The notes beneath the pieces are model-generated. The model did not search any database. It had not been told where the DNA came from and saw nothing but the letters and a program-made list of their open reading frames with translations. 7,977 bases of DNA from Kiritimatiellia bacterium (lineage in GTDB: Bacteria > Verrucomicrobiota > Kiritimatiellia > RFP12 > UBA1067), in contig JAFVCR010000186.1 of assembly GCA_017479035.1 (NCBI GenBank), positions 1 to 7,977 on the forward strand. The letters are read 5' to 3'. The position numbers were made by a program, and so were the translations under genes. Shown in pieces: positions 1 through 6,925 of this stretch. Each line of letters begins with the position of its first letter. Position 1 is the stretch's first letter.

Positions 1-46
1 CCATGCAAACCGGTGCGATTCTTTGGAGATTGAAGTTGTTTTTTGC

Positions 47-75
47 TTGCAGGGGTGGTGTTGTTATGCTATAAT
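47..75 (+). promoter_or_regulatory. Sigma-70-type promoter with extended -10, upstream of the large surface protein gene
   Basis: A perfect TATAAT lies at 70-75 and is preceded by TG at 67-68 with one base between, giving the extended -10 form TGnTATAAT. A weak -35 (TTGCAG, 47-52) sits 17 bases upstream, the ideal spacing. Transcription would start near base 82, leaving a leader of about 35 bases before the ATG at 117. An extended -10 commonly compensates for a poor -35, as here. The call is by eye; no operator or riboswitch-like fold is evident in bases 1-46. Confidence 0.65.
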
Positions 76-103
76 GCCATTAAAAATGTGGGGGAGTGTA
101 TTT

Positions 104-110
104 AGGAGGA
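104..110 (+). promoter_or_regulatory. Ribosome binding site deciding the start at 117
   Basis: AGGAGGA ends six bases before the ATG at 117. This near-perfect Shine-Dalgarno sequence makes 117 the start rather than the in-frame GTG at 96, which would place the ribosome binding site inside the coding region. Confidence 0.85.
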
Positions 111-116
111 ATCGAA

Positions 117-3100
117 ATGAATAGGAAAATACTGTCTTTTGCGTTGGCGCAAGCGGCGGCAATACTTGCCGCACGGGGCGCGATTGCACCCAATGCCGTC
201 TGGAACGGAGATTTCCCCACCTCCGCCTCCGCCACCAGGGGCACCATAACGCTTGCGCTGAACGGCAATACTTCGGACGGCGCGGCTATCACGATAGGTG
301 CATCGGCAACTGGCGGCGTTACTCTCACCAATTCCTCGGCAACAAAGATGCTCGCGGCGGTAATGGGGGTTTCGTCCGCCACGGTTCCCGGCGATGGCAC
401 GCAACGGATTATATCATCACGCGGTAACAATACCAACGATCGTACCGCCGTGGCGGTGAAGAACGATGGCACCACCACCGGCTATTGGGGAGACAGCGAA
501 TTCAATAGCGGTGCGCAAGATGGTACGACAGCCACTACTGGGAGCTATTCGTCCAGCGGAGAATTGCAGTATCTCGCCGGCTGGTACACTCCTAACGGCG
601 GCACCAAGGCATGGCTCGACGGCACGATGATCTATCAGTATACAGGCTTGAAATCCGCCAACGACAACGCGCAGGGGTTGAGCCTTCTCGGTAAATGGAC
701 TAGCAACGACCAGCAAATGGCCGGTGCCCGTATTTCGTTCATAGCCGTGTTTTCCGACACGTCCACCACCGAGAGCGACATCCGTACGTGGTCGTTCGTA
801 GATACGCAACTTACCAAGACCGGTACTTCGCTTGCCGATGCCGATGCCAACACTGGCGTGAACTTCTCCGGCAGCGAGACGCTTTCGGCTCCTGCCACGG
901 CGGCGGGCGTGTTCGTGCAATCCGGCGAGGACAATTCAATAACGGTTAACGGCAAAGACAACACCCTCACGGCGCAAGTCCTATATGTGGCCACCGGTGC
1001 AAAGTTGACCGTAAATGCAACCAATGTCACGGCAGAGGATCTCATCGCCGCGTGCGAAGATGCCACCGGAACTGGCGCGATAAAACTAATCGATGCGGTA
1101 GTGGGCAACAATGGCACGATTGAAGTGACCGGCGTACCCGCCAATCAAGATGGCTACACGTTCGGCTACAGCATTGCCGACGGCGTGGCACTCACCGTCA
1201 CAGAGGCGTATTCGCGCGATTACAGCATCAGCGTTACCGGCAACGGCGTATGGTCCACCAAGGAAAACATAGAAGAAACCGGAACGTGGCAGGACAGCCA
1301 ACTCTCGTGGATGACAATCGCCAACGAAGCCGAGGCGATATTGACGTTCGATAGTGCCGTGAGCGCTGGCTATGCAACCTTGAACGGCCCCGGTGCGATC
1401 ACGCTCGTTAACGGCGCAGGTGCGGCCGTCAACATTGCGAGGCTTGCATTCAGCGATACGTTTGGCGGCTTGACGCTTGAAAACTTTACCACGCTGCCGG
1501 CATTCTCCAACAATACGCTTGATATAGATACCATATCGTTCACGGGGACTGCAACGCTGGCCGATGTTCCCGCGCCTATCGGCGGCCAGGCTACGATTAA
1601 CGGCTCGAGCGTCGATTACCTCGGCACGTTCAACATCAGCCAGCCCATAGCCGCAGGAAAGAGTGTTAACGTGCGCGGCAACAAGAATATCGTCTTCGAC
1701 ACTGCGGACCAGACGTTCGAGCGCATGGTGCTGGTGCAGTATGCGAACAATGCCACCCAGACGGTGACGCAAAACGGCGGCACCATCAATATCACCAGCA
1801 CGGGTTCTGTGGAAAGCAGCGGCAACAATACCGCGCCGCTTTTGATAGGCCACTACCAGAACGGCAGCGCAACGCTGAACACCTTGGGCGGCGAGATGAT
1901 ACTTGCGGGTGCGGCGCGGCTTGGCTGGAACAGCTCCGGCACATGGAACATCGGCGGCGGCGAAACGGCGGCGCGTGTGGCCACGCAAGGCATCCGCAGC
2001 GGCGCGGACGGACACGGCGGCGTGGGAACGCTCAACCTCAAGCCGAACGGCACGCTTGATTTGACGGGTGATCGCGGCATCGAGTTCATGAGCACATCTA
2101 GCGTGCTGAACCTTGCCGGCGGCACGATAAACGCCAAGGCAAACACCAAAATCACCGATGCGGGGGCGTTCACGCTTGCGGAAGGAACCACCTCCTACAT
2201 CAATATCGATGCGGGCAAAACGCTTGCGCTGAACAATTCGCCGACAGGCACGGGCAGTCTCGTAATCGGCGGCAACGGCACGCTTGCGCTCGGCTATTTG
2301 CGCGACCTCCCCCGGAACGTGACGGTGGCGGATACCGTTACAGTGTCCATCTCCGCTATTGCCGAAGACGGCGGGAATGCAATATATGTAGGCGGAGCGG
2401 GCATTTCCGTGGCGGTTGTGCTTGGCAATGGTTCCACGCAGACGTTTGTTTCCGGCGAGGACGGCTTCGTGGCATATCCTGTGCAAGTAGCAGGCACTGC
2501 CGCATGGCTTGCATACGAATTCGATTATGAAGCGGGCAACACTGCCAAGACCGGTTTTGAGAATTCCGGGTACGAAACAGGCATGAACATGAGCGCTGAT
2601 TATATGGGCGGCACACTCATCGTGGGCGAGGATGCTTTCACCGATGACGGCATGCTATACACATACGCGCATCCATTCAAAAGCGGCCTTTCACTGCCGG
2701 TGGAGTGGTCGGCGGCGGTGAGGTGCACGGTGCCGAAATACAAGTATGCGGCTGTGATAACATTCGGCTCCAACGGTGACGGCGTGATCGGCCTCGTGGC
2801 GGGCGAAGAGGCCAATACCATGCTGCTAGTGCGCACTACGTCCACTCTCAAAACCATAGCGGAAGGCAACGGCACGATACTCGCATCGGCAAAAGTCTCC
2901 AACGCCTATTCTTCGCAGCATCTGTTCGTATTCACGAAGTCCGCAAGAGAGGTGAACGTGTATTGCGACGGCAAACTGATTGCGAAGTACGACAGCGCCG
3001 AGGACATCTCGTTTGGCAGCACCGGCTTTCAGATCGGCTCGGTTCTGTCGGGGGTCTCTGGCATGAACATCGTGCGCTTTGCAAAGGGCGAGGCTGCGGC

Positions 3101-5069
3101 GAACACGCTTTCGGAAGAAGACCAGAAAGCGGCGCGGATCGACAGCGTGCGTCTCTACAAATGCGTGTTGAGCACGGATGCAATCGCCGCGCTCAAGGAG
3201 GAATTCCCATACGTTTCCGAAAACGGCCTTTCCACTAGAACGCTTGGCGATGGCGACACGGCATGGGAGCAGCCAGGCAAATGGAACGTGCAGAACTTCG
3301 GCGATGCGAGCGCGACTTCCTCTTCCGCGCCGATTGCAGGGTCTGTGGTGGAGATTGCCGCAGCCGGAGAGAATGCGATTGACGTAAACCTTGCGGCGGA
3401 TACGGATTACGAATCCATCGCAATCACGGGCGGCGGTTCTCTTACGCTTTCGCCCGCATCGAACACTTCCGGCAAAATAACGGCTTCCTCCGTGGAGATT
3501 GCGGCGGATGTAACGGTTCTGCCAGGCACGGTGGATTTTAGATCGACTCCCATAACCATTGCCGATGGCAGTAAACTCTTGTTCGACTACTCCGGCTACA
3601 CGCTTGGTGGCAACGGGCGCGGTGCTGCGGTGGTTGAGGAACTGACGGGGCTTGTTTCCGGCGGCGGCGCGATTGACATCATACCTCCTGCTGCAGCGGG
3701 CATCACGGCGGATCTGTCGTTCGATTCCACGGCGGGAATCTGGATCGTGACGATTTCCAGCGACCACGCTGGCGAAGACGTTTACTGGACGCATGGAACC
3801 ACCGTGCTCAATATCGATACCAAGGTTACGGTCTCCGGCGAGCAAGTCTATCCTTTCGCGGACGACACCATCATCTTCAACGGTGCCGAAACCGTTGCCA
3901 TTGCGGACGGCGGCAACAACGCTGCATCGTTTGCCGCGCTCGATTTGTGTGCCGGTGCAAGCCTCACGCTGGAGGGCGGCAAGCTGGCAAACCGCACGAT
4001 CATCCTTTCCGGCGGCGTGCTTGATTGCAGCGGCACTACAGAAGTGGAAGGTACGTTGACGCTCCGCGCCGATACCGATACGAGCGTGTTTGCAACTGCG
4101 GCACCTGTCTTTGCCGACGGCTCGACACTCGTGATAAACGGTGGTACGGTGACCATCGCACACGATGCAGAACTTCCCAACGTGTCCGGCACGGGCACGT
4201 TGTACATCCCGGCCGGAGTCAGCGTAACCACGACAGGCGAAGTGAATATCGTTGTTGCGGGCGAAGGGCGGTTCATACCTGAAGTTCTGCCTGCGGCTGG
4301 CGCGACCACTGCGGCGTTGCAAAATGCCGCTGCATGGAGCGGCACTGTGGTGCTCACCGGGCTTGAGCTCGATGATGATAGCGACTTGGGACTTTACGGC
4401 AACAGTGATTCCTTTCTCGAAATGACCGACTGCAACGGGTATGTGGGGCACAATACAGTCGTCGCTCCAAAGCTTACGCTTGCGGACGGAAATGCCGCCG
4501 CGTTGAACATCGCAAACGGATATAGCGGCAATCTCAACACATTTAGGTACATTACTGGGTCTGGCACGTTGAAAGTCACCAAGCCTAGCGGCAATCCGCG
4601 CGAACGCATCGTAGTGCAGGATGCCACCACCTTCACGGGATCGGTTCTTGTAAACGAGAACAATGCGGGTGCATATTACGGTGTGTATTTCGGCGAGGCG
4701 ATACCCGAAACGGTTGAAGATATGGATGGCAAGATTGTGATAGATGCTGCGGCAACTGTCAAACTCGGTGCCGATGCGCGGTGGTATGCCAACACGGGCA
4801 TTGAAGTGTACGGGCGCATCGACACGCTCGGCGGTACGCTTGCCGGCACGGTGGACTTCGGCGAAAGTGCAGTGGTGAACTGGATTGGCGCGCCTGTTGC
4901 CAATGGCGCGAAAGTGAAGGTGCTCGGCTTCGACAAGGCTTCCGCGTCCGGATACGAAAACGTCACTATCCTGGTGGATGGCGAGGAGACGGATTTGAAC
5001 GTTACGTTTGCCGATGATGGCATTTACCTCAAAGGCAAGGGAGACGGTCTTTCCGTCCGCATCAGGTAA
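117..5069 (+). CDS. Very large predicted secreted surface protein with two LamG-like modules and beta-strand repeats
   Basis: A 1650-residue protein of no assigned function. Residues 1 to about 24 look like a signal peptide (Asn-Arg-Lys, then an Ala/Leu/Ile-rich stretch); the cleavage site is unclear because an Arg interrupts the core and the Ala at 24 is followed by Pro. About residues 33-233 resemble a LamG/concanavalin-A-like module: WLDG at 166-169 and a closing strand near 204-225. Roughly 540-730 is a chain of short Gly/Asn/Thr-rich beta strands, like autotransporter-associated or beta-helix repeats. A second LamG-like module covers about 812-1033, with the typical closing segment IDSVRLYKC from 1008. 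After GDTAWEQPGKWN (1046-1057), the rest is beta-rich to the last residues, GLSVRIR. No LPXTG, PEP-CTERM or C-terminal transmembrane helix is seen, and no clear outer-membrane barrel. LamG domains often bind glycans or other extracellular ligands, so an adhesin, surface-layer or glycan-binding role is plausible but inferred. Cysteines are few, as expected for exported repeat proteins. Confidence 0.85.
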   Translation: MNRKILSFALAQAAAILAARGAIAPNAVWNGDFPTSASATRGTITLALNGNTSDGAAITIGASATGGVTLTNSSATKMLAAVMGVSSATVPGDGTQRIISSRGNNTNDRTAVAVKNDGTTTGYWGDSEFNSGAQDGTTATTGSYSSSGELQYLAGWYTPNGGTKAWLDGTMIYQYTGLKSANDNAQGLSLLGKWTSNDQQMAGARISFIAVFSDTSTTESDIRTWSFVDTQLTKTGTSLADADANTGVNFSGSETLSAPATAAGVFVQSGEDNSITVNGKDNTLTAQVLYVATGAKLTVNATNVTAEDLIAACEDATGTGAIKLIDAVVGNNGTIEVTGVPANQDGYTFGYSIADGVALTVTEAYSRDYSISVTGNGVWSTKENIEETGTWQDSQLSWMTIANEAEAILTFDSAVSAGYATLNGPGAITLVNGAGAAVNIARLAFSDTFGGLTLENFTTLPAFSNNTLDIDTISFTGTATLADVPAPIGGQATINGSSVDYLGTFNISQPIAAGKSVNVRGNKNIVFDTADQTFERMVLVQYANNATQTVTQNGGTINITSTGSVESSGNNTAPLLIGHYQNGSATLNTLGGEMILAGAARLGWNSSGTWNIGGGETAARVATQGIRSGADGHGGVGTLNLKPNGTLDLTGDRGIEFMSTSSVLNLAGGTINAKANTKITDAGAFTLAEGTTSYINIDAGKTLALNNSPTGTGSLVIGGNGTLALGYLRDLPRNVTVADTVTVSISAIAEDGGNAIYVGGAGISVAVVLGNGSTQTFVSGEDGFVAYPVQVAGTAAWLAYEFDYEAGNTAKTGFENSGYETGMNMSADYMGGTLIVGEDAFTDDGMLYTYAHPFKSGLSLPVEWSAAVRCTVPKYKYAAVITFGSNGDGVIGLVAGEEANTMLLVRTTSTLKTIAEGNGTILASAKVSNAYSSQHLFVFTKSAREVNVYCDGKLIAKYDSAEDISFGSTGFQIGSVLSGVSGMNIVRFAKGEAAANTLSEEDQKAARIDSVRLYKCVLSTDAIAALKEEFPYVSENGLSTRTLGDGDTAWEQPGKWNVQNFGDASATSSSAPIAGSVVEIAAAGENAIDVNLAADTDYESIAITGGGSLTLSPASNTSGKITASSVEIAADVTVLPGTVDFRSTPITIADGSKLLFDYSGYTLGGNGRGAAVVEELTGLVSGGGAIDIIPPAAAGITADLSFDSTAGIWIVTISSDHAGEDVYWTHGTTVLNIDTKVTVSGEQVYPFADDTIIFNGAETVAIADGGNNAASFAALDLCAGASLTLEGGKLANRTIILSGGVLDCSGTTEVEGTLTLRADTDTSVFATAAPVFADGSTLVINGGTVTIAHDAELPNVSGTGTLYIPAGVSVTTTGEVNIVVAGEGRFIPEVLPAAGATTAALQNAAAWSGTVVLTGLELDDDSDLGLYGNSDSFLEMTDCNGYVGHNTVVAPKLTLADGNAAALNIANGYSGNLNTFRYITGSGTLKVTKPSGNPRERIVVQDATTFTGSVLVNENNAGAYYGVYFGEAIPETVEDMDGKIVIDAAATVKLGADARWYANTGIEVYGRIDTLGGTLAGTVDFGESAVVNWIGAPVANGAKVKVLGFDKASASGYENVTILVDGEETDLNVTFADDGIYLKGKGDGLSVRIR

Positions 5070-5115
5070 GCGGGCGGCACGGATGGCGAAATGCCGGGAA
5101 AACGGGGCGGACGGT

Positions 5116-5147
5116 GCATGCGAGGCTCTCTCGGGAGCGAGGCATGC
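5116..5147. terminator. Symmetric two-stem hairpin after the surface protein gene, possible terminator
   Basis: GCATGC at 5116-5121 pairs with GCATGC at 5142-5147. A 3x3 internal loop (GAG on both sides) separates this from an inner stem, GCTCT/GGAGC (5125-5129 and 5134-5138, one T-G wobble), closed by a CTCG loop. A T-rich stretch (TTTTCTT, 5160-5166) follows, but 12 bases after the stem, so it is not a textbook intrinsic terminator. It lies 46 bases past the surface gene stop and 63 bases before the rfbA start. It could end the surface gene transcript, stabilise its 3' end, or be a protein-binding palindrome. The remainder of the 141-base gap (5070-5210) shows no gene. Confidence 0.4.
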
Positions 5148-5178
5148 GGCTGTTCGCCCTTTTCTTGGCTGCGGAATG

Positions 5179-5184
5179 TATGAT
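5179..5184 (+). promoter_or_regulatory. Weak candidate -10 element upstream of rfbA
   Basis: TATGAT matches five of six bases of the consensus -10 and lies 26 bases before the rfbA start. No convincing -35 is found 16-18 bases upstream, and TG directly abuts the hexamer without the extra base of the extended form. Transcription of rfbA-rfbD could instead come by read-through from the surface protein promoter. Confidence 0.2.
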
Positions 5185-5210
5185 GGCACACACGGCGAAG
5201 AGGTTTGATG

Positions 5211-6083
5211 ATGCGTAAAGGTATAATTCTTGCGGGAGGAGCCGGGACGCGGTTGCATCCGCTAACGCGGGTGGTGTCCAAACAACTGCTGCCGGTATAC
5301 GATAAACCCATGATATTCTATCCGCTCTCGGTGCTGATGCTTGCGGGCATACGCGAGGTGCTTGTGATCTCCACGCCGCAGGATCTGCCGATGTTCGAGA
5401 GGCTTTTGGGCACGGGCGAGGACATCGGCATGCGTTTTTCCTACAAGGTGCAGGAGACGCCTAACGGCTTGGCGCAGGCATTCGTGCTAGGGCGTGAATT
5501 CCTAGGCGGGGACGACGCATGCCTCGTTTTGGGAGACAACATTTTCTATGGTGCCAATCTGCCGCATCTGTTGAAAGACGCATCTGCATCGTCCGCGCCT
5601 ACGATATTCGGCTATCGCGTGTCCGACCCGGAACGCTACGGCGTGGTGACGTTCGATGCTTCGGGCAAGGTGGTGGATTTGGAAGAGAAGCCGGCAAATC
5701 CCAAATCGAACTATGCCATACCCGGCATATATTTCTATCCAAATGACGTGGTGGAAATCGCCGCGCGGCTGAAGCCGTCTGCAAGAGGCGAATACGAGAT
5801 AACGGACGTAAACCGCGAGTATCTGCGGCAGGGCAGGCTGCAAGTGCGCGAGATGGGGCGCGGCTACGCATGGCTCGATACGGGTACGCACCAGTCGCTT
5901 GCAGATGCCACGAATTTCGTGCGCGCGATAATCGAGCGGCAGGGGCTACAGATGAGCTGCATCGAAGAAATCGCATATTCAAAAGGCTGGATAGATGCGG
6001 CGCAGCTAGCGCGCATCGCGGCATCATACGGCAAATCCACATACGGCACATATTTGAGAAACCTTGTTGGAGCCGCACTATGA
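5211..6083 (+). CDS. rfbA: Glucose-1-phosphate thymidylyltransferase (RmlA/RfbA)
   Basis: Cytoplasmic enzyme that joins dTTP and glucose-1-phosphate to give dTDP-glucose and pyrophosphate, the first step of dTDP-L-rhamnose synthesis. From the ATG at 5211 it is 290 residues, in line with about 293 for the E. coli enzyme, which it resembles closely throughout. Visible hallmarks are the nucleotide-binding loop GGAGTR (9-14) with Lys24 of the SKQLLP motif, GDN at 108-110 (Asp109 for the metal), EEKP at 158-161, ARGEYEITDVN (191-201) and WLDTGT at 221-226 (Asp223, second metal ligand). All key residues are present. Start: TTG 5205, ATG 5208 and ATG 5211 are consecutive codons; AAGAGG at 5198-5203 stands 7 bases from 5211 and 4 from 5208, so 5211 is preferred, with 5208 possible. 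The stop overlaps the rfbD start by four bases, indicating translational coupling. Confidence 0.95.
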   Translation: MRKGIILAGGAGTRLHPLTRVVSKQLLPVYDKPMIFYPLSVLMLAGIREVLVISTPQDLPMFERLLGTGEDIGMRFSYKVQETPNGLAQAFVLGREFLGGDDACLVLGDNIFYGANLPHLLKDASASSAPTIFGYRVSDPERYGVVTFDASGKVVDLEEKPANPKSNYAIPGIYFYPNDVVEIAARLKPSARGEYEITDVNREYLRQGRLQVREMGRGYAWLDTGTHQSLADATNFVRAIIERQGLQMSCIEEIAYSKGWIDAAQLARIAASYGKSTYGTYLRNLVGAAL

Positions 6084-6925
6084 AAGTGATGCTCACGGGC
6101 GGGAAGGGAATGCTAGGGCGCACTCTGGCAAAAGAACTGCGCGGATTTGAAGTGGTGCCTACCGATTTGCCGGATTGCGATATTTGCGATCTAGCAGCGA
6201 TAACGGCTAGGGTTTGTGAAATCAAGCCGGATGCGGTGGTGCATTGCGCCGCGATGACGCAGGTGGATCTTTGCGAAAGCAACATGGAGAAGGCCTTTCG
6301 CATCAATGGGAAGGGCACGGCAAATGTCGCCTACGCCTGTAAAAAGGCGGGTGCGCGGCTCATTGCAATTTCTACCGACTACGTCTTCCCCGGAGACGGC
6401 ACAGGTGCCTACTCCGAAAGCGCCATCGCAACTGGCGGTGCAACGGTTTACGGACGCTCGAAATTCGCGGGAGAAAATGCCGCGCGAGAGATACTGCCCA
6501 CTTGCGTAATCGCACGCATCGCATGGCTTTATGGCGCGGGCGGCCCGAGTTTTGTGCACACGATGCTTTCGCTTGCCGACAAGGGATTGAAGGAAATAAA
6601 AGTTGTGGACGACCAGCGAGGAAACCCCACAAGCACGCTTGCAGTGGCGCGCGCACTGTGCGGAATTCTCGGCGACAGGCGGCTTGAAGGGATTTTCCAC
6701 CTCACGTGCGAGGGCGAGGCTACATGGTGCGATTTCGCCCGCGAGATATTCCGCCTCGCCAAACGCGATGTGCGCGTTTTACCATGCACCACGGCGGAGT
6801 TCCCGCGTCCCGCGCCGCGCCCGGCAAATTCATGCCTTGCAAAAGATTCTTTGCGCAAGGCGAATCTCCCGCAGATGCCGCATTGGAAAGACGCGCTCGC
6901 AGAATTTTTTGCTGCGGGGATTTAG
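6080..6925 (+). CDS. rfbD: dTDP-4-dehydrorhamnose reductase (RmlD/RfbD)
   Basis: NADPH-dependent short-chain dehydrogenase/reductase-type enzyme that makes dTDP-L-rhamnose, the last step of the pathway begun by the adjacent rfbA product. It has 281 residues, normal for the family. The N-terminal Rossmann loop is GGKGMLG (7-13); ISTDYVF (97-103) carries the conserved Thr99; YGRSK (124-128) gives the catalytic Tyr124 and Lys128; DDQRGNPT (177-184) and the Pro-rich RPAPRPANSCL (243-253) match RmlD rather than a generic epimerase. The ATG at 6080 shares ATGA with the rfbA stop; an upstream in-frame extension to 5870 lies wholly inside rfbA and is not believed. The TAG stop at 6923-6925 overlaps the stop of the convergent kinase gene. 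No rfbB (dehydratase) or rfbC (epimerase) accompanies it here. Confidence 0.93.
   Translation: MKVMLTGGKGMLGRTLAKELRGFEVVPTDLPDCDICDLAAITARVCEIKPDAVVHCAAMTQVDLCESNMEKAFRINGKGTANVAYACKKAGARLIAISTDYVFPGDGTGAYSESAIATGGATVYGRSKFAGENAAREILPTCVIARIAWLYGAGGPSFVHTMLSLADKGLKEIKVVDDQRGNPTSTLAVARALCGILGDRRLEGIFHLTCEGEATWCDFAREIFRLAKRDVRVLPCTTAEFPRPAPRPANSCLAKDSLRKANLPQMPHWKDALAEFFAAGI

Noticed and set aside
96..116. GTG start at 96 for the surface protein
   Set aside because: It would precede and include the strong AGGAGGA site; the signal peptide begins naturally at the ATG at 117.
1086..2486. Open frame of 466 codons on the minus strand
   Set aside because: Same mirror effect inside the surface protein gene; Arg/His/Ala-rich translation without motifs.
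5070..5115. A second terminator directly after the surface protein stop
   Set aside because: Only a three-base-pair GGC/GCC stem with no T-run is visible; too weak to report.
2826..5258. Open frame of 810 codons on the minus strand, antisense to the surface protein gene
   Set aside because: Its translation is rich in Arg, His and Cys with no hydrophobic pattern, domain or signal, as expected for the complement of a GC-rich, Gly/Ala/Thr-rich coding strand. The plus-strand frame has a promoter, ribosome binding site, signal peptide and recognisable modules.
5870..6079. N-terminal extension of rfbD by 70 codons
   Set aside because: It lies wholly within rfbA in another frame, and RmlD proteins begin directly with the Rossmann strand encoded from 6080.
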